Source: Streptococcus plurextorum DSM 22810
Lineage (GTDB): Bacteria > Bacillota > Bacilli > Lactobacillales > Streptococcaceae
DNA: 64,000 nucleotides
Assembly: GCF_000423745.1 (NCBI RefSeq)
Contig: NZ_AUIO01000004.1
Coordinates: 62,001-126,000 of the forward strand
Reading direction: 5' to 3'
Of the stretch, positions 51,272 to 60,855 are shown in pieces (position 1 is the stretch's first letter; each line of letters begins with the position of its first letter). The translations under genes and the position numbers were made by a program. The notes under the pieces were generated by a model. It did no database searches. It saw only the letters and a program-made list of their open reading frames with translations, and was not told where the DNA came from.

Positions 51272-52546
51272 ATGAAGAAATTTGGTCGCTATATTGCCCT
51301 GTTTACGGCCAGCTGCTTGCTTGCGGCGTGCTCACCATTAACGGAGTCCAGCAAAGCATCAGGAGGCAGTAGTTCTGATAAAACAGAAATATCCTATGCC
51401 ATTTGGGATTCTGGTCAGGAACCTGGTTTGAGAAAGATTGCAGATGAATTTGAGAAAAAGAATCCAGATATTAAAATCAATATTCAAGTATCGGATTGGG
51501 ATTCTTACTGGACCATGTTAGAAGCGGGTGCCACAGGCGGTTCACTTCCAGATACTTTCTGGATGCACTCAAATGAAATCTACCGCTATGGTTCCAATGA
51601 AATGTTATTGCCATTGGATGACTATTTGGCTAAGAGTGAAGATGCCAAATTAGCTAATTTCCCTGAAGGCTTAAATGAGATTTACAATATCAATGGCAAG
51701 CAATATGCCATGCCAAAAGATTTCGATACGATAGGTCTTTGGTACAATAAAAAATTATTTGATGAGGCAGGTATTGCCTATCCAGATGAGACTTGGGATT
51801 GGAATAAGCTGAAAGAAGTGGCTAAACAATTGACCAAGGAAGATGGCAGTCAGTATGGCTTTGGGGCTGGTTTGAGTAACCAAGAAGGCTACTATAACTT
51901 TATCTATCAGAATGGTGGAACAGTCATTACCGATGATTTGAAATCAGGCTATGATAATCCTAAGACCATTGAAGCCTTGGATTACTACTTTAGCTTTATC
52001 AAAGAAAAAATCTCTCCTGCCATTACAGTGGACAAAGAGCGGGCGGAAGCTTTCCAAAACGGCCAAGTGGCCATGAGTGTCTTTGGATCTTGGAATTTGT
52101 CAGGATTTACTGCCAATGACTATATCCGTGAAAATGCTGATGTTGCTGTCTTGCCAAAAGGTCCAGATGGCACACGTGCAACCATCTTTAACGGCTTGGG
52201 GCATGCCATCGCTGCGACTACTAAACATCCAGACGCTGCTTGGAAATGGGTAGAGTACCTCAGTTCAAAAGAAGCACAAGAAATGCAAGCAACCCTCGGT
52301 GTAGCCATTTCAGCCTATAAAGGTGCAGCAGATACTTGGGTAGCATCAAACAAAAACTTTGCCATCAAGAACTATGTTGACATGGTAGACTATGCACAGA
52401 TTCGTCCTTATTCACAAACAACCATCAAGTGGGAAGATAAAGCTTATGAACTTTTGAAACCTGCTTATCTTGGCGAAAAAGCAACTGAAGAGGCTGCTAA
52501 GGAAACAGCTGATATGATGAATGCCCAATTGGCAACTGAAAAATAG
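51272..52546 (+). CDS. msmE: Sugar-binding lipoprotein MsmE
   Basis: 424 residues from MKKFGRYIALFTASCLLAAC with AAAGGAGTG upstream; lipobox LLAAC gives lipidated Cys20. Family 1 extracellular solute-binding fold (ISYAIWDSGQEPGLRKI, WDSYWTMLEAGATGG, MSVFGSWNLSGF). It captures raffinose, melibiose or isomalto-oligosaccharides for MsmFG. Two GTCGAC sites three bases apart lie in the leader. Confidence 0.9.
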   Translation: MKKFGRYIALFTASCLLAACSPLTESSKASGGSSSDKTEISYAIWDSGQEPGLRKIADEFEKKNPDIKINIQVSDWDSYWTMLEAGATGGSLPDTFWMHSNEIYRYGSNEMLLPLDDYLAKSEDAKLANFPEGLNEIYNINGKQYAMPKDFDTIGLWYNKKLFDEAGIAYPDETWDWNKLKEVAKQLTKEDGSQYGFGAGLSNQEGYYNFIYQNGGTVITDDLKSGYDNPKTIEALDYYFSFIKEKISPAITVDKERAEAFQNGQVAMSVFGSWNLSGFTANDYIRENADVAVLPKGPDGTRATIFNGLGHAIAATTKHPDAAWKWVEYLSSKEAQEMQATLGVAISAYKGAADTWVASNKNFAIKNYVDMVDYAQIRPYSQTTIKWEDKAYELLKPAYLGEKATEEAAKETADMMNAQLATEK

Positions 52547-52612
52547 CGAGGAGGTCTTGGGGAGTGATACTTCCCTAGACCTTCTTATTAGATAGAGGAG
52601 GAAGGGGATAAG

Positions 52613-53506
52613 ATGTTCCGAAAAAAAGGAAGTTTAAATGAGGCCATGTGGGGATGGGGAATGGTGGCGCCGACCATCATTGGCCTAATAGTGCTTAATA
52701 TCATCCCTATTTTCCAAACCATGAAGATGAGTTTTCATAAGAGTGGAGACTTTGGTAGGAATGATATTTTTGTAGGATTGGCTAATTATCAGCGAATGCT
52801 AGGAGATGTTCAAGTGTGGCAGGCAACTTGGAATACCTTGAAGTATACGATTCTAGTTGTTCCAGCTACTGTTGCCTTGGCTATGTTGCTTGCGGTTTTG
52901 CTAAATTCTAAGATTAAAGGAAAGCATATTTATCGCACCATTTTCTTCTTACCTATGGTGGCGGCACCAGCTGCGGTCACTATGGTTTGGAAATGGCTCT
53001 ACAATACAGACTTCGGCTTGATAAATTATGTTTTACGCCGTCTAGGATTTGGAACGGTCAATTGGATTGAAGATCCAAAGATTGCCCTCTATTCCATTGC
53101 TCTGATTGGAATTTGGAGTACAGTTGGCTATAGCATGATTTTAATCTTGGCAGGTTTGCAGGAGATTCCAACGGATTTTTATGAGGCGGCTCGCATTGAT
53201 GGGGCTAGTCCAACCAAGCAATTTTTCTCCATCACCTTGCCCTTGGTTTCACCGACCTTATTTTTTGTGGTGGTGACCAGTGTGATTCAATCCATGCAAG
53301 TCTTTGATGTTATCTATATGATGGAGGATATTCGTAGTCCTGCCTATGATAAGACGGTATCTCTGGTTTATCTGTTTTACAACAATTCCTTTAAATATTC
53401 GGATAAGGGCTACGGCTCTACCATTGTCATGTTGTTGTTATTGATTATTCTTGTCATTACTTTCGTTCAAATGAAGGTACAGAAAAAATGGGTGCATTAC
53501 CGTTAA
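52613..53506 (+). CDS. msmF: Sugar ABC transporter permease MsmF
   Basis: 297 residues, six membrane helices, MalF type. The EAA loop YEAARIDGASPTKQFFSITLP (about residues 190-210) contacts the ATPase. Starts 66 nt after msmE with GAGGAAGGGG. Partner of MsmG. Confidence 0.9.
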   Translation: MFRKKGSLNEAMWGWGMVAPTIIGLIVLNIIPIFQTMKMSFHKSGDFGRNDIFVGLANYQRMLGDVQVWQATWNTLKYTILVVPATVALAMLLAVLLNSKIKGKHIYRTIFFLPMVAAPAAVTMVWKWLYNTDFGLINYVLRRLGFGTVNWIEDPKIALYSIALIGIWSTVGYSMILILAGLQEIPTDFYEAARIDGASPTKQFFSITLPLVSPTLFFVVVTSVIQSMQVFDVIYMMEDIRSPAYDKTVSLVYLFYNNSFKYSDKGYGSTIVMLLLLIILVITFVQMKVQKKWVHYR

Positions 53507-53516
53507 GGAGGTTCAT

Positions 53517-54347
53517 GTGAAACAATCAGCTTTTAAATCAACTATTTGGATGCATGCCTTCTTGATTTTAGTGGCAATGGGCATGCTGATCCCGTTTGTT
53601 TGGATGGTGTTGACGTCTTTTAAAACGGTGACGGAATCTACTCAAATGAATCCTTTCCAATTTTTACCAAGTCAGTGGATGGTGAGCAATTATACGGAGG
53701 CTATTCGGACTAATAATTTTCCGATACTCTATCTGAACACCATTTTGATGATGTTATGGCGTATTTTTAGTTCGGTCATGTTCTCAGCTATGGCAGCTTA
53801 TGCCTTTGCTCGCTTGGAATTTCCTGGGCGGAATGTCTTGTTTGGTCTGGTTCTTTTCCAGATGATGGTACCGCCTCAGCTATTCGTCATTCCTCAGTAT
53901 TTGATGATTGACCAACTTGGTATGCGCAATACGATTTTTGCTCTGGTATTTCCAGGAATTGTCAGTGCCTTTGGTACATTCTTACTCCGTCAATTTTTCA
54001 TGGGTCTTCCAAAAGAATTGGAGGAATCTGCAAAATTGGATGGTTGTAATATTGGGCAGACCTTCTTTAAGGTCATGTTGCCTCTGGCCAAGTCTGGCTT
54101 GATTGCCTTAGCGATTTTTACGGCTTTGTTTGCTTTCAAGGATTTGTTGTGGCCATTGATTATCAACTCAGAAGCGGACAAGGCTACTCTGTCTAGTGCA
54201 CTTTCTAAGATTCAGGGAGCTTACGCTGTTAACTATCCTCAGCTCATGGCTGCAAGTGTTTTGGCTATTTGGCCCATGTTGGTACTTTATGTGGTATTCC
54301 AGAAGCAGTTTATCCAAGGGATTGCGACATCTGGTGGAAAATTATAG
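53517..54347 (+). CDS. msmG: Sugar ABC transporter permease MsmG
   Basis: 276 residues from a GTG with AAGGAGG upstream. Six membrane helices, MalG type, with EAA loop EESAKLDGCNIGQTFFKVMLP (about residues 168-188). No ATPase gene follows; the next gene is aga, so MsmK at 9.1 kb is the probable energiser. Confidence 0.9.
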   Translation: MKQSAFKSTIWMHAFLILVAMGMLIPFVWMVLTSFKTVTESTQMNPFQFLPSQWMVSNYTEAIRTNNFPILYLNTILMMLWRIFSSVMFSAMAAYAFARLEFPGRNVLFGLVLFQMMVPPQLFVIPQYLMIDQLGMRNTIFALVFPGIVSAFGTFLLRQFFMGLPKELEESAKLDGCNIGQTFFKVMLPLAKSGLIALAIFTALFAFKDLLWPLIINSEADKATLSSALSKIQGAYAVNYPQLMAASVLAIWPMLVLYVVFQKQFIQGIATSGGKL

Positions 54348-54356
54348 GAGGCTACA

Positions 54357-56558
54357 ATGGGAATTATCTTTCATGAAAAGACAAAGGAATTCCATCTTTA
54401 CAATGAGTTTATTAGCTATGTGTTGACGGTTTTGCCTAATGGTCATATTGGTAGTTTGTATTATGGAAAGCGTGTAACAGAAACAGCTTCCTATCAGTAT
54501 GTGCGTGAAGATGAGTATCGTGCTTTGACTTCCTTTGTAGAAGACGATGACCGTTTCTTTTCACTCCAATATGCTAATCCTGAATTTGCTTGTTATGGTA
54601 CAACGGATTATTTTTCTCCGACCTTTGAGTTGGTGCAGAAGGATGGTAGCAGCTTATCGCATTTTGTCTATCAAGGGCATAGGATTTATGCTGGACGTTC
54701 GGCTTTGAAGGGTCTTCCTCATCTTTATCTGGATGAGGAGGGACAGGCAGATAGTTTGGATATTTATTTGTTGGATGAAGCGTCGCAAACTCGTTTGGTC
54801 TTGTCTTATACGATTTTTCGAGATTATCCAGCGGTGACTCGCTCTGCTCGTTTTGAACAACTCGGAGAAAAATCTATCTGTTTGAACCGTGCCTTGAGTA
54901 TGACACTTTGTCTGCCTGATATGGACTATGACTGGTTACATTTGGACGGGGCTTGGGGGCGCGAGCGGCATCTGCAAATATCGCCTCTTCATCAAGGTTG
55001 TCAGTCTATTTACAGTCTCAAAGGGGCAAGTAGTGCGGAGCATAATCCTTTCATGGCTTTGAAACGACCAAATGCGGATGAGCAACAGGGAGAGGTACTG
55101 GGCTTCTCGCTCGTCTATAGCGGAAATTTTTTGGCGCAGGTAGATGTGAGTTCTTTCCAAAAGACGAGAGTGAGTATGGGAATCCATCCTGACCGTTTTT
55201 CTTGGACATTAAATAAGGGAGAAGAGTTCCAGACGCCTGAGGTCGTTATGGTTTATAGCGAGCATGGTTTGAATGGCATGAGCCAAACCTATCACCGCCT
55301 CTTCCAAAAACATCTGGTACGTGGCTATTGGCGTGATAGAGAACGGCCTGTTCTCTTGAATAACTGGGAAGCTATGAGTTTTGATTTTGATGAGGAAACA
55401 ATTCTTTCCTTGGCCAAAGAGGCTGCAGGTCTTGGTGTTGAACTCTTTGTCATGGATGATGGTTGGTTTGGCAAGCGAAACCATGACCGAGCAGGCTTGG
55501 GAGACTGGACGGTCAACCGTGAGAAATTGCCAAGTGGCTTGACAGGGATTATTGACCAAGTGCATGCTATGGGAATGAAATTTGGACTTTGGATCGAACC
55601 TGAAATGGTCAATAAAGACAGCGAACTTTACCGAGCGCATCCAGACTGGATTTTCCATCATCCTCAGCATAGTCAATCGCATGGACGCCACCAATATACC
55701 TTGGATTTGTCAAGAGAAGATGTTTATCAAAATATTCATGACCAACTCCATCGGCTGTTGGCTGAGCATGATATTGACTATATCAAGTGGGATATGAATC
55801 GCTATATGACAGAGGTCTTTACATGTACGCGGGAGTCGGAGCGGCAAGGTGAGACCTTCCATCGCTATATTCTCAATCTCTACCGCTTATATGATAGCCT
55901 GATAGCAGCTTTTCCGACGGTTCTATTTGAATCTTGTTCAAGTGGTGGAGCTAGATTTGACCCGGGAATGCTCTACTATGCACCGCAAACCTGGGTCAGC
56001 GATGACACGGATGCCATGGAACGCTTGAAAATCCAATATGGAACGAGCATGGTTTATCCTCTAAATAGCATGGGTTGCCACGTGTCAGCTAGTCCCAATC
56101 AGCAGTTGGGGCGAGCTACTCCACTAAGCACACGTGCCAACGTTGCTTTCTTTGGTAGTTTTGGCTATGAATTGGATTTGTTTGAGTGTAGCCAAGAAGA
56201 GTTGGAAGAGATGAAGGAGCAGATTGCCTTTTACAAGGCTCACCGTAAGATCTTCCAACAGGGTATTTTCACTCGCCTTAAAAGTCCATTCGATGGTGAA
56301 ATAACGGCTTGGCAGGTCCAATCCTTAGATGGTCAGCAAGTTATCGTGGGCTATTACCGTCGGTTAACAACTGCCAATCTTTCCTATCAACGCTTGTACT
56401 TGCAGGGGTTGGAAGAAGATGCGGTCTATCACCTTGATGGAGAAGTTTATACTGGTAGCCAATTAATGCATACAGGTCTATCTATTCGACATGGGGACCA
56501 TGTTGGAGACAATAAGGACTTTACATCGTGGGTAATGGTCTTTGAAAAGCAGGGCTAA
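54357..56558 (+). CDS. aga: Alpha-galactosidase (GH36)
   Basis: 733 residues, usual GH36 length. DDGWFGKRN (about residue 367), nucleophile region IKWDMNRYM (about residue 479, Asp in KWD) and acid-base region SCSSGGARFD / WVSDDTD (about residues 530-550). No signal peptide, so the sugar is cleaved in the cytosol after MsmEFG uptake. Starts 9 nt after msmG with AGGAGG. Confidence 0.93.
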   Translation: MGIIFHEKTKEFHLYNEFISYVLTVLPNGHIGSLYYGKRVTETASYQYVREDEYRALTSFVEDDDRFFSLQYANPEFACYGTTDYFSPTFELVQKDGSSLSHFVYQGHRIYAGRSALKGLPHLYLDEEGQADSLDIYLLDEASQTRLVLSYTIFRDYPAVTRSARFEQLGEKSICLNRALSMTLCLPDMDYDWLHLDGAWGRERHLQISPLHQGCQSIYSLKGASSAEHNPFMALKRPNADEQQGEVLGFSLVYSGNFLAQVDVSSFQKTRVSMGIHPDRFSWTLNKGEEFQTPEVVMVYSEHGLNGMSQTYHRLFQKHLVRGYWRDRERPVLLNNWEAMSFDFDEETILSLAKEAAGLGVELFVMDDGWFGKRNHDRAGLGDWTVNREKLPSGLTGIIDQVHAMGMKFGLWIEPEMVNKDSELYRAHPDWIFHHPQHSQSHGRHQYTLDLSREDVYQNIHDQLHRLLAEHDIDYIKWDMNRYMTEVFTCTRESERQGETFHRYILNLYRLYDSLIAAFPTVLFESCSSGGARFDPGMLYYAPQTWVSDDTDAMERLKIQYGTSMVYPLNSMGCHVSASPNQQLGRATPLSTRANVAFFGSFGYELDLFECSQEELEEMKEQIAFYKAHRKIFQQGIFTRLKSPFDGEITAWQVQSLDGQQVIVGYYRRLTTANLSYQRLYLQGLEEDAVYHLDGEVYTGSQLMHTGLSIRHGDHVGDNKDFTSWVMVFEKQG

Positions 56559-56587
56559 TAACTTGTTACAGAAGATGTTCACTATAT

Positions 56588-56625
56588 AAAAAACGAGGTT
56601 AACGGTTGGTTAGACCTCGTTTTTC
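56588..56625 (+). terminator. Terminator after aga
   Basis: AAAAACGAGGT pairs with ACCTCGTTTTT around a 14-nt loop. A further promoter element TGATATAAT for leuS follows at about 56690. Confidence 0.8.
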
Positions 56626-56728
56626 TATGGGGCATGGAAGGAACTCTCTTTATCCCTTATTTCTGCCTTTTTTCTTTCCTGTTTTCGTGATATAATAAGA
56701 AAATAATCAATTTTATTGGAGAAATGAC

Positions 56729-59230
56729 ATGAGCTTCTACAATCACAAGGAAATCGAGCCCAAATGGCAAGAATTTTGGGCAAAAAATCATACTTTTAAG
56801 ACGGGAACAGATGTGGACAAGCCAAACTTCTATGCCCTAGATATGTTCCCTTATCCGTCTGGTGCAGGCTTGCACGTTGGTCACCCAGAGGGTTATACGG
56901 CGACAGATATTCTCAGCCGTTACAAGCGTGCCCAAGGCTACAACGTCCTTCACCCAATGGGTTGGGATGCCTTTGGTCTGCCAGCTGAGCAATATGCTAT
57001 GGATACGGGCAATGACCCAGCAGACTTTACAGCGGAAAATATTGCCAACTTCAAGCGTCAGATTAACGCCCTTGGCTTTTCTTACGACTGGGACCGCGAG
57101 GTCAATACGACAGACCCTAACTACTACAAGTGGACCCAGTGGATTTTCACTAAGTTGTATGAAAAAGGCCTAGCCTACGAGGCAGAAGTGCCTGTTAACT
57201 GGGTAGAGGAATTGGGAACAGCTATCGCCAACGAAGAGGTCCTTCCTGACGGAACATCTGAACGTGGTGGCTATCCAGTTGTCCGCAAACCAATGCGTCA
57301 ATGGATGTTAAAAATCACAGCCTATGCAGAGCGTCTGCTCAATGACTTGGAAGAGGTTGATTGGCCTGAGTCAATCAAGGATATGCAACGCAACTGGATT
57401 GGCAAGTCAACAGGTGCCAATGTGACCTTCAAAATCAAGGGCACAGACAAGGACTTCACTGTTTTCACAACTCGTCCAGACACCCTTTTTGGTGCGACCT
57501 ACGCAGTTCTTGCCCCTGAGCATGACTTGGTGGATAGCATTACCTCACCAGAGCAGGCAGAAGCGGTAGCAGAGTACAAACGCCAGGCCTCTCTCAAATC
57601 AGACCTAGCCCGTACAGATCTGGCAAAAGACAAGACAGGTGTCTGGACAGGTGCCTATGCGATCAACCCTGTTAATAACAAAGAAATTCCAATCTGGATT
57701 GCGGACTATGTTCTCGCAAGCTATGGAACAGGTGCTATCATGGCTGTTCCTGCCCACGACGAGCGTGACTGGGAATTTGCCAAGCAGTTTAACTTGGCTA
57801 TCATTCCAGTTCTGGAAGGTGGCAATGTAGAAGAAGCTCCTTACACAGAGGACGGTGCCCATATCAACTCTGATTTCCTAGATGGTCTTAACAAGGAAGA
57901 AGCTATTGCCAAAATGGTGGCTTGGTTGGAAGAAAATGGTGTCGGTCAGGAGAAAATTTCTTACCGCCTCCGTGACTGGCTTTTCAGCCGTCAGCGTTAT
58001 TGGGGTGAGCCAATTCCAATCATCCACTGGGAAGACGGCACTTCCACAGCAGTACCAGAAAATGAGTTACCTCTGGTATTGCCAAAAACCTCAGACATCA
58101 AGCCTTCAGGTACAGGGGAGTCACCTCTTGCTAACTTGACAGACTGGTTGGAAGTGGTGCGGGAAGACGGCGTAAAAGGTCGCCGTGAGACCAACACCAT
58201 GCCACAATGGGCAGGTTCTAGCTGGTACTACCTCCGCTATATCGACCCACACAACGATGAGAAATTGGCAGACGAAGAGCTTCTCAAAGCTTGGTTGCCG
58301 GTGGACATCTACATCGGTGGTGCCGAGCACGCAGTCCTTCACCTGCTCTACGCTCGCTTCTGGCACAAGTTCCTCTATGACATCGGTGTTGTGCCGACCA
58401 AAGAGCCTTTCCAAAAACTCTTTAACCAAGGGATGATTTTGGGGACTAGCTACCGCGACAGCCGCGGTGCGCTTGTAGCGACCGACAAGGTGGAAAAACG
58501 CGATGGTTCTTTCTTCCACATCGAAACTGGTGAAGAGCTGGAGCAGGCGCCTGCTAAAATGTCCAAATCCCTTAAAAACGTGGTCAACCCAGATGATGTG
58601 GTTGAGCAGTTCGGTGCGGACACCCTCCGCGTTTATGAAATGTTCATGGGGCCACTTGACGCTTCGATTGCCTGGTCAGAAGAAGGCCTTGAAGGCAGCC
58701 GTAAGTTCCTTGACCGTGTTTACCGCCTCTTGACCACCAAGGAGATTGTGGCGGAAAATAGCGGAGCTTTGGATAAGGTGTATCATGAAACCGTGAAGAC
58801 GGTGACTGAGCAGATTGAGAGCTTGAAATTCAACACGGCTATCGCTCAGCTCATGATTTTTGTCAACGCAGCCAACAAGGAAGATAAGCTCTACGTCGAA
58901 TACGCCAAAGGCTTTGTTCAATTGATCGCCCCATTTGCACCACACTTGGCAGAAGAACTCTGGCAAGGTTTGACAAACACTGGTCAGTCAATCAGCTATG
59001 TCGCATGGCCAAGCTATGACGAAAGCAAGCTGGTAGAAAGCGAAGTGGAAATCGTTGTCCAAATCAAAGGCAAGGTAAAAGCTCGCTTGACCGTAGCTAA
59101 AGATCTGTCACCAGTTGACCTTGAAAAAGCAGCTCTGGCAGACGAAAAAGTCCAAGCTGAAATCGCTGGTCAAACAGTGGTGAAGGTGATTACGGTTGTA
59201 AACAAATTGGTTAATATTGTGGTGAAGTAA
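56729..59230 (+). CDS. leuS: Leucyl-tRNA synthetase
   Basis: 833 residues. Class I HIGH motif as HVGH in [16 protein letters not shown] (about residues 41-56), editing domain from about residue 225, KMSKS in [10 protein letters not shown] (about residue 612). The leader from the TGATATAAT promoter is only about 30 nt, too short for a T-box, unlike serS. The gene is rich in G+C at third positions. Confidence 0.95.
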   Translation: MSFYNHKEIEPKWQEFWAKNHTFKTGTDVDKPNFYALDMFPYPSGAGLHVGHPEGYTATDILSRYKRAQGYNVLHPMGWDAFGLPAEQYAMDTGNDPADFTAENIANFKRQINALGFSYDWDREVNTTDPNYYKWTQWIFTKLYEKGLAYEAEVPVNWVEELGTAIANEEVLPDGTSERGGYPVVRKPMRQWMLKITAYAERLLNDLEEVDWPESIKDMQRNWIGKSTGANVTFKIKGTDKDFTVFTTRPDTLFGATYAVLAPEHDLVDSITSPEQAEAVAEYKRQASLKSDLARTDLAKDKTGVWTGAYAINPVNNKEIPIWIADYVLASYGTGAIMAVPAHDERDWEFAKQFNLAIIPVLEGGNVEEAPYTEDGAHINSDFLDGLNKEEAIAKMVAWLEENGVGQEKISYRLRDWLFSRQRYWGEPIPIIHWEDGTSTAVPENELPLVLPKTSDIKPSGTGESPLANLTDWLEVVREDGVKGRRETNTMPQWAGSSWYYLRYIDPHNDEKLADEELLKAWLPVDIYIGGAEHAVLHLLYARFWHKFLYDIGVVPTKEPFQKLFNQGMILGTSYRDSRGALVATDKVEKRDGSFFHIETGEELEQAPAKMSKSLKNVVNPDDVVEQFGADTLRVYEMFMGPLDASIAWSEEGLEGSRKFLDRVYRLLTTKEIVAENSGALDKVYHETVKTVTEQIESLKFNTAIAQLMIFVNAANKEDKLYVEYAKGFVQLIAPFAPHLAEELWQGLTNTGQSISYVAWPSYDESKLVESEVEIVVQIKGKVKARLTVAKDLSPVDLEKAALADEKVQAEIAGQTVVKVITVVNKLVNIVVK

Positions 59231-59321
59231 CCAATTTAGTTGCTCATTTCCTACCTTCAACTAATTTATTGAACTGTTTTACGCACGAAGCTGTTAGAAG
59301 GTTCATCAAAAAGACTTTTTG

Positions 59322-59354
59322 ATTAAGAAAGTTTTAAGAAAGAGCTGTTATACT
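59322..59354 (+). promoter_or_regulatory. CiaR box and promoter of the csRNA
   Basis: ATTAAG (59322-59327), 5 nt, TTTAAG (59333-59338), then 10 nt and TATACT (59349-59354). This is the CiaR direct repeat NTTAAG-N5-WTTAAG at the spacing that activates csRNA promoters. Confidence 0.8.
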
Positions 59355-59360
59355 TTATTC

Positions 59361-59445
59361 ATCCTAGAAATAGGAACCCTAAAACTTTTTCTTTTTCATA
59401 TCTCCTAAACTGCCCTAGCTCAATAGTGCTAGGGCAGTTTTTTGT
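59361..59445 (+). ncRNA. csRNA (CiaR-dependent small RNA)
   Basis: About 85 nt. A short 5' hairpin TCCTA-GAAA-TAGGA (59362-59375), a U/A-rich single-stranded middle with CATATCTCCTAAA, and a strong terminator AAACTGCCCTAGC / GCTAGGGCAGTTT (59407-59440). ATCTCCT is complementary to a Shine-Dalgarno sequence with a following start (AGGAGATATG). Layout, size and promoter match the csRNA family that blocks translation of target mRNAs in streptococci. Confidence 0.8.
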
Positions 59446-59462
59446 CTGTTAAGATGACTTTT

Positions 59463-59479
59463 CTTAACCAAAACTTAAA
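59463..59479 (-). promoter_or_regulatory. Second CiaR-like repeat, reverse orientation
   Basis: On the minus strand TTTAAG-TTTTG-GTTAAG (plus CTTAAC-CAAAA-CTTAAA). It lies 48 bases before the TATAAT (about 59527-59532) of the FMN-binding gene. It fits the CiaR half-site and 5-nt spacing, but one half-site is GTTAAG, and this AT-rich region could produce it by chance. Confidence 0.35.
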
Positions 59480-59554
59480 AATAATTTGTAATGATTCTAA
59501 ATTATTGAAATAGCGTTTTTACCATGTTATAATGTTCCAAGTTTGCAAAGAACG

Positions 59555-60091
59555 ATGTTAAAAATAGAGAATAAGAGGATTTTCCGTGCTAAAAAAATTC
59601 AAGCAATGATTATTGCTGCTATCGCTCTAGTTGCTGGTACAATCAGTACCCTGCTTATTTTTTTGACAACAAACCAGGATGTGACATCTTCATCAAGTGC
59701 TTTAAGTCAAGAAACTGGTAATGAAACAAATGAGGCAAGCCAGACAGTTCAAGCATCTATAGCGACCTCAGATGCCGTTAACTCAAGTACCGATCAAACG
59801 GCTAAAAAGCTGGCTGATGGTATTTATACAGGAGCTATCACCTCTACGCGCCGAGGGGATTATCAGGTTCAAATGAGCGTTAGTGGTGGTACAATTACAG
59901 ATATCACTGTCCTAGAGTATCCCAATAAAGACCGTGAATCGCAACAGATCAATGCCAATGCCCTTCCTACTTATACAGCGGAGGCCTTGACCAGCCAGTC
60001 CGCAGACATCAATGCCATTTCTGGAGCAACAGAAGCCTTCAATGGTTTTACAGGCTCGCTCCAAGATGCCATTAATCAGGCACAAGCATGA
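59555..60091 (+). CDS. FMN-binding domain protein with N-terminal anchor
   Basis: 178 residues from the ATG at 59555; an in-frame TTG at 59543 has no better support. One membrane helix (about residues 17-38), a Ser/Thr/Asn-rich linker to about residue 83, then an FMN_bind domain (DGIYTGAITSTRRGDYQVQM). The C-terminal SGAT in NAISGATEAFNG is the motif whose threonine receives FMN from ApbE. The flavin would face the outside. Cotranscribed with apbE, whose start overlaps. Confidence 0.87.
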   Translation: MLKIENKRIFRAKKIQAMIIAAIALVAGTISTLLIFLTTNQDVTSSSSALSQETGNETNEASQTVQASIATSDAVNSSTDQTAKKLADGIYTGAITSTRRGDYQVQMSVSGGTITDITVLEYPNKDRESQQINANALPTYTAEALTSQSADINAISGATEAFNGFTGSLQDAINQAQA

Positions 60092-60855
60092 TAGAGGAAA
60101 TCCGTTTAGTGAGTCGGTTAGTGGGAGCTATGACTATTCCCTTTACCATTACAGTGGCCAGCAGCCAACCAGAATTAGTAGAGGAAAGGATGGACCAACT
60201 AGCGACCAAAATCTTAGAAGAGTTGCAACGTTTGGAGGCAAAATTTTCAGCCTTTCGAGCAGATTCTATGGTCAGCCGTTTTCAACAGGGAGACCAGACA
60301 GTCTTGCTGGATCCAGAATTTCAGGAAGTATATGCCCTAGTATTAGTGGCAGAAAAAGAGACTGGAGGAGCTTTTGATTCCTACTATAAGGGTGTTTATG
60401 ACCCGACAGGTTTGACAAAGGGCTGGATTATCGAGAAGATTTTTCATCAACAGCTCAAGCCACTTTTGGCTTATCCATGGATTGAGGCAGTCAGCCTTAA
60501 CGGTGGTGGGGATATGCAGTTTGAAACCAAGGCAGGTAGCGATTTTGTATGGAAGATTGGCATTGAAAGTCCAGAGGATGCACAGCATCTTTTGGCTTCC
60601 CTAACTATGAAGACAGGGGCTGTTGCCACCTCTGGTTTTAGCAAGCGGGGCCAACATATTCAATCAGCTAACTCTTTCCAGCAGCTAACCATTGTAGAGA
60701 AAAGTCTGACGCAGGCTGATGTCTGGGCAACGGCAGGCTTGGTCATGACAGAAAGTGACTTTCTGGATGCCATTGCTCAGCATGGTCTTAGTGGGCTCTA
60801 TATCAAAGAAAATGCCCCTCACTTTTTTCAAGAAGGAGAACTGAAAATTGATTAA
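60088..60855 (+). CDS. apbE: FAD:protein FMN transferase
   Basis: 255 residues, start overlapping the upstream stop (ATGA). GGAFDSYYKGVYDPTGLTKG (about residues 93-112) and SLNGGGDMQF (about residue 136) are ApbE motifs for FAD and magnesium. No signal peptide or lipobox is visible, whereas many ApbE proteins are exported; membership of the operon still points to the SGAT protein as its substrate. Confidence 0.88.
   Translation: MIEEIRLVSRLVGAMTIPFTITVASSQPELVEERMDQLATKILEELQRLEAKFSAFRADSMVSRFQQGDQTVLLDPEFQEVYALVLVAEKETGGAFDSYYKGVYDPTGLTKGWIIEKIFHQQLKPLLAYPWIEAVSLNGGGDMQFETKAGSDFVWKIGIESPEDAQHLLASLTMKTGAVATSGFSKRGQHIQSANSFQQLTIVEKSLTQADVWATAGLVMTESDFLDAIAQHGLSGLYIKENAPHFFQEGELKID

Noticed and set aside
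56690..56728. T-box leader for leuS
   Set aside because: Only about 30 nt lie between the promoter and the ATG, and there is no GGTGGNACC-type core.
57639..58733. Several open frames on both strands inside leuS
   Set aside because: They are by-products of G+C-rich codons in the real gene.
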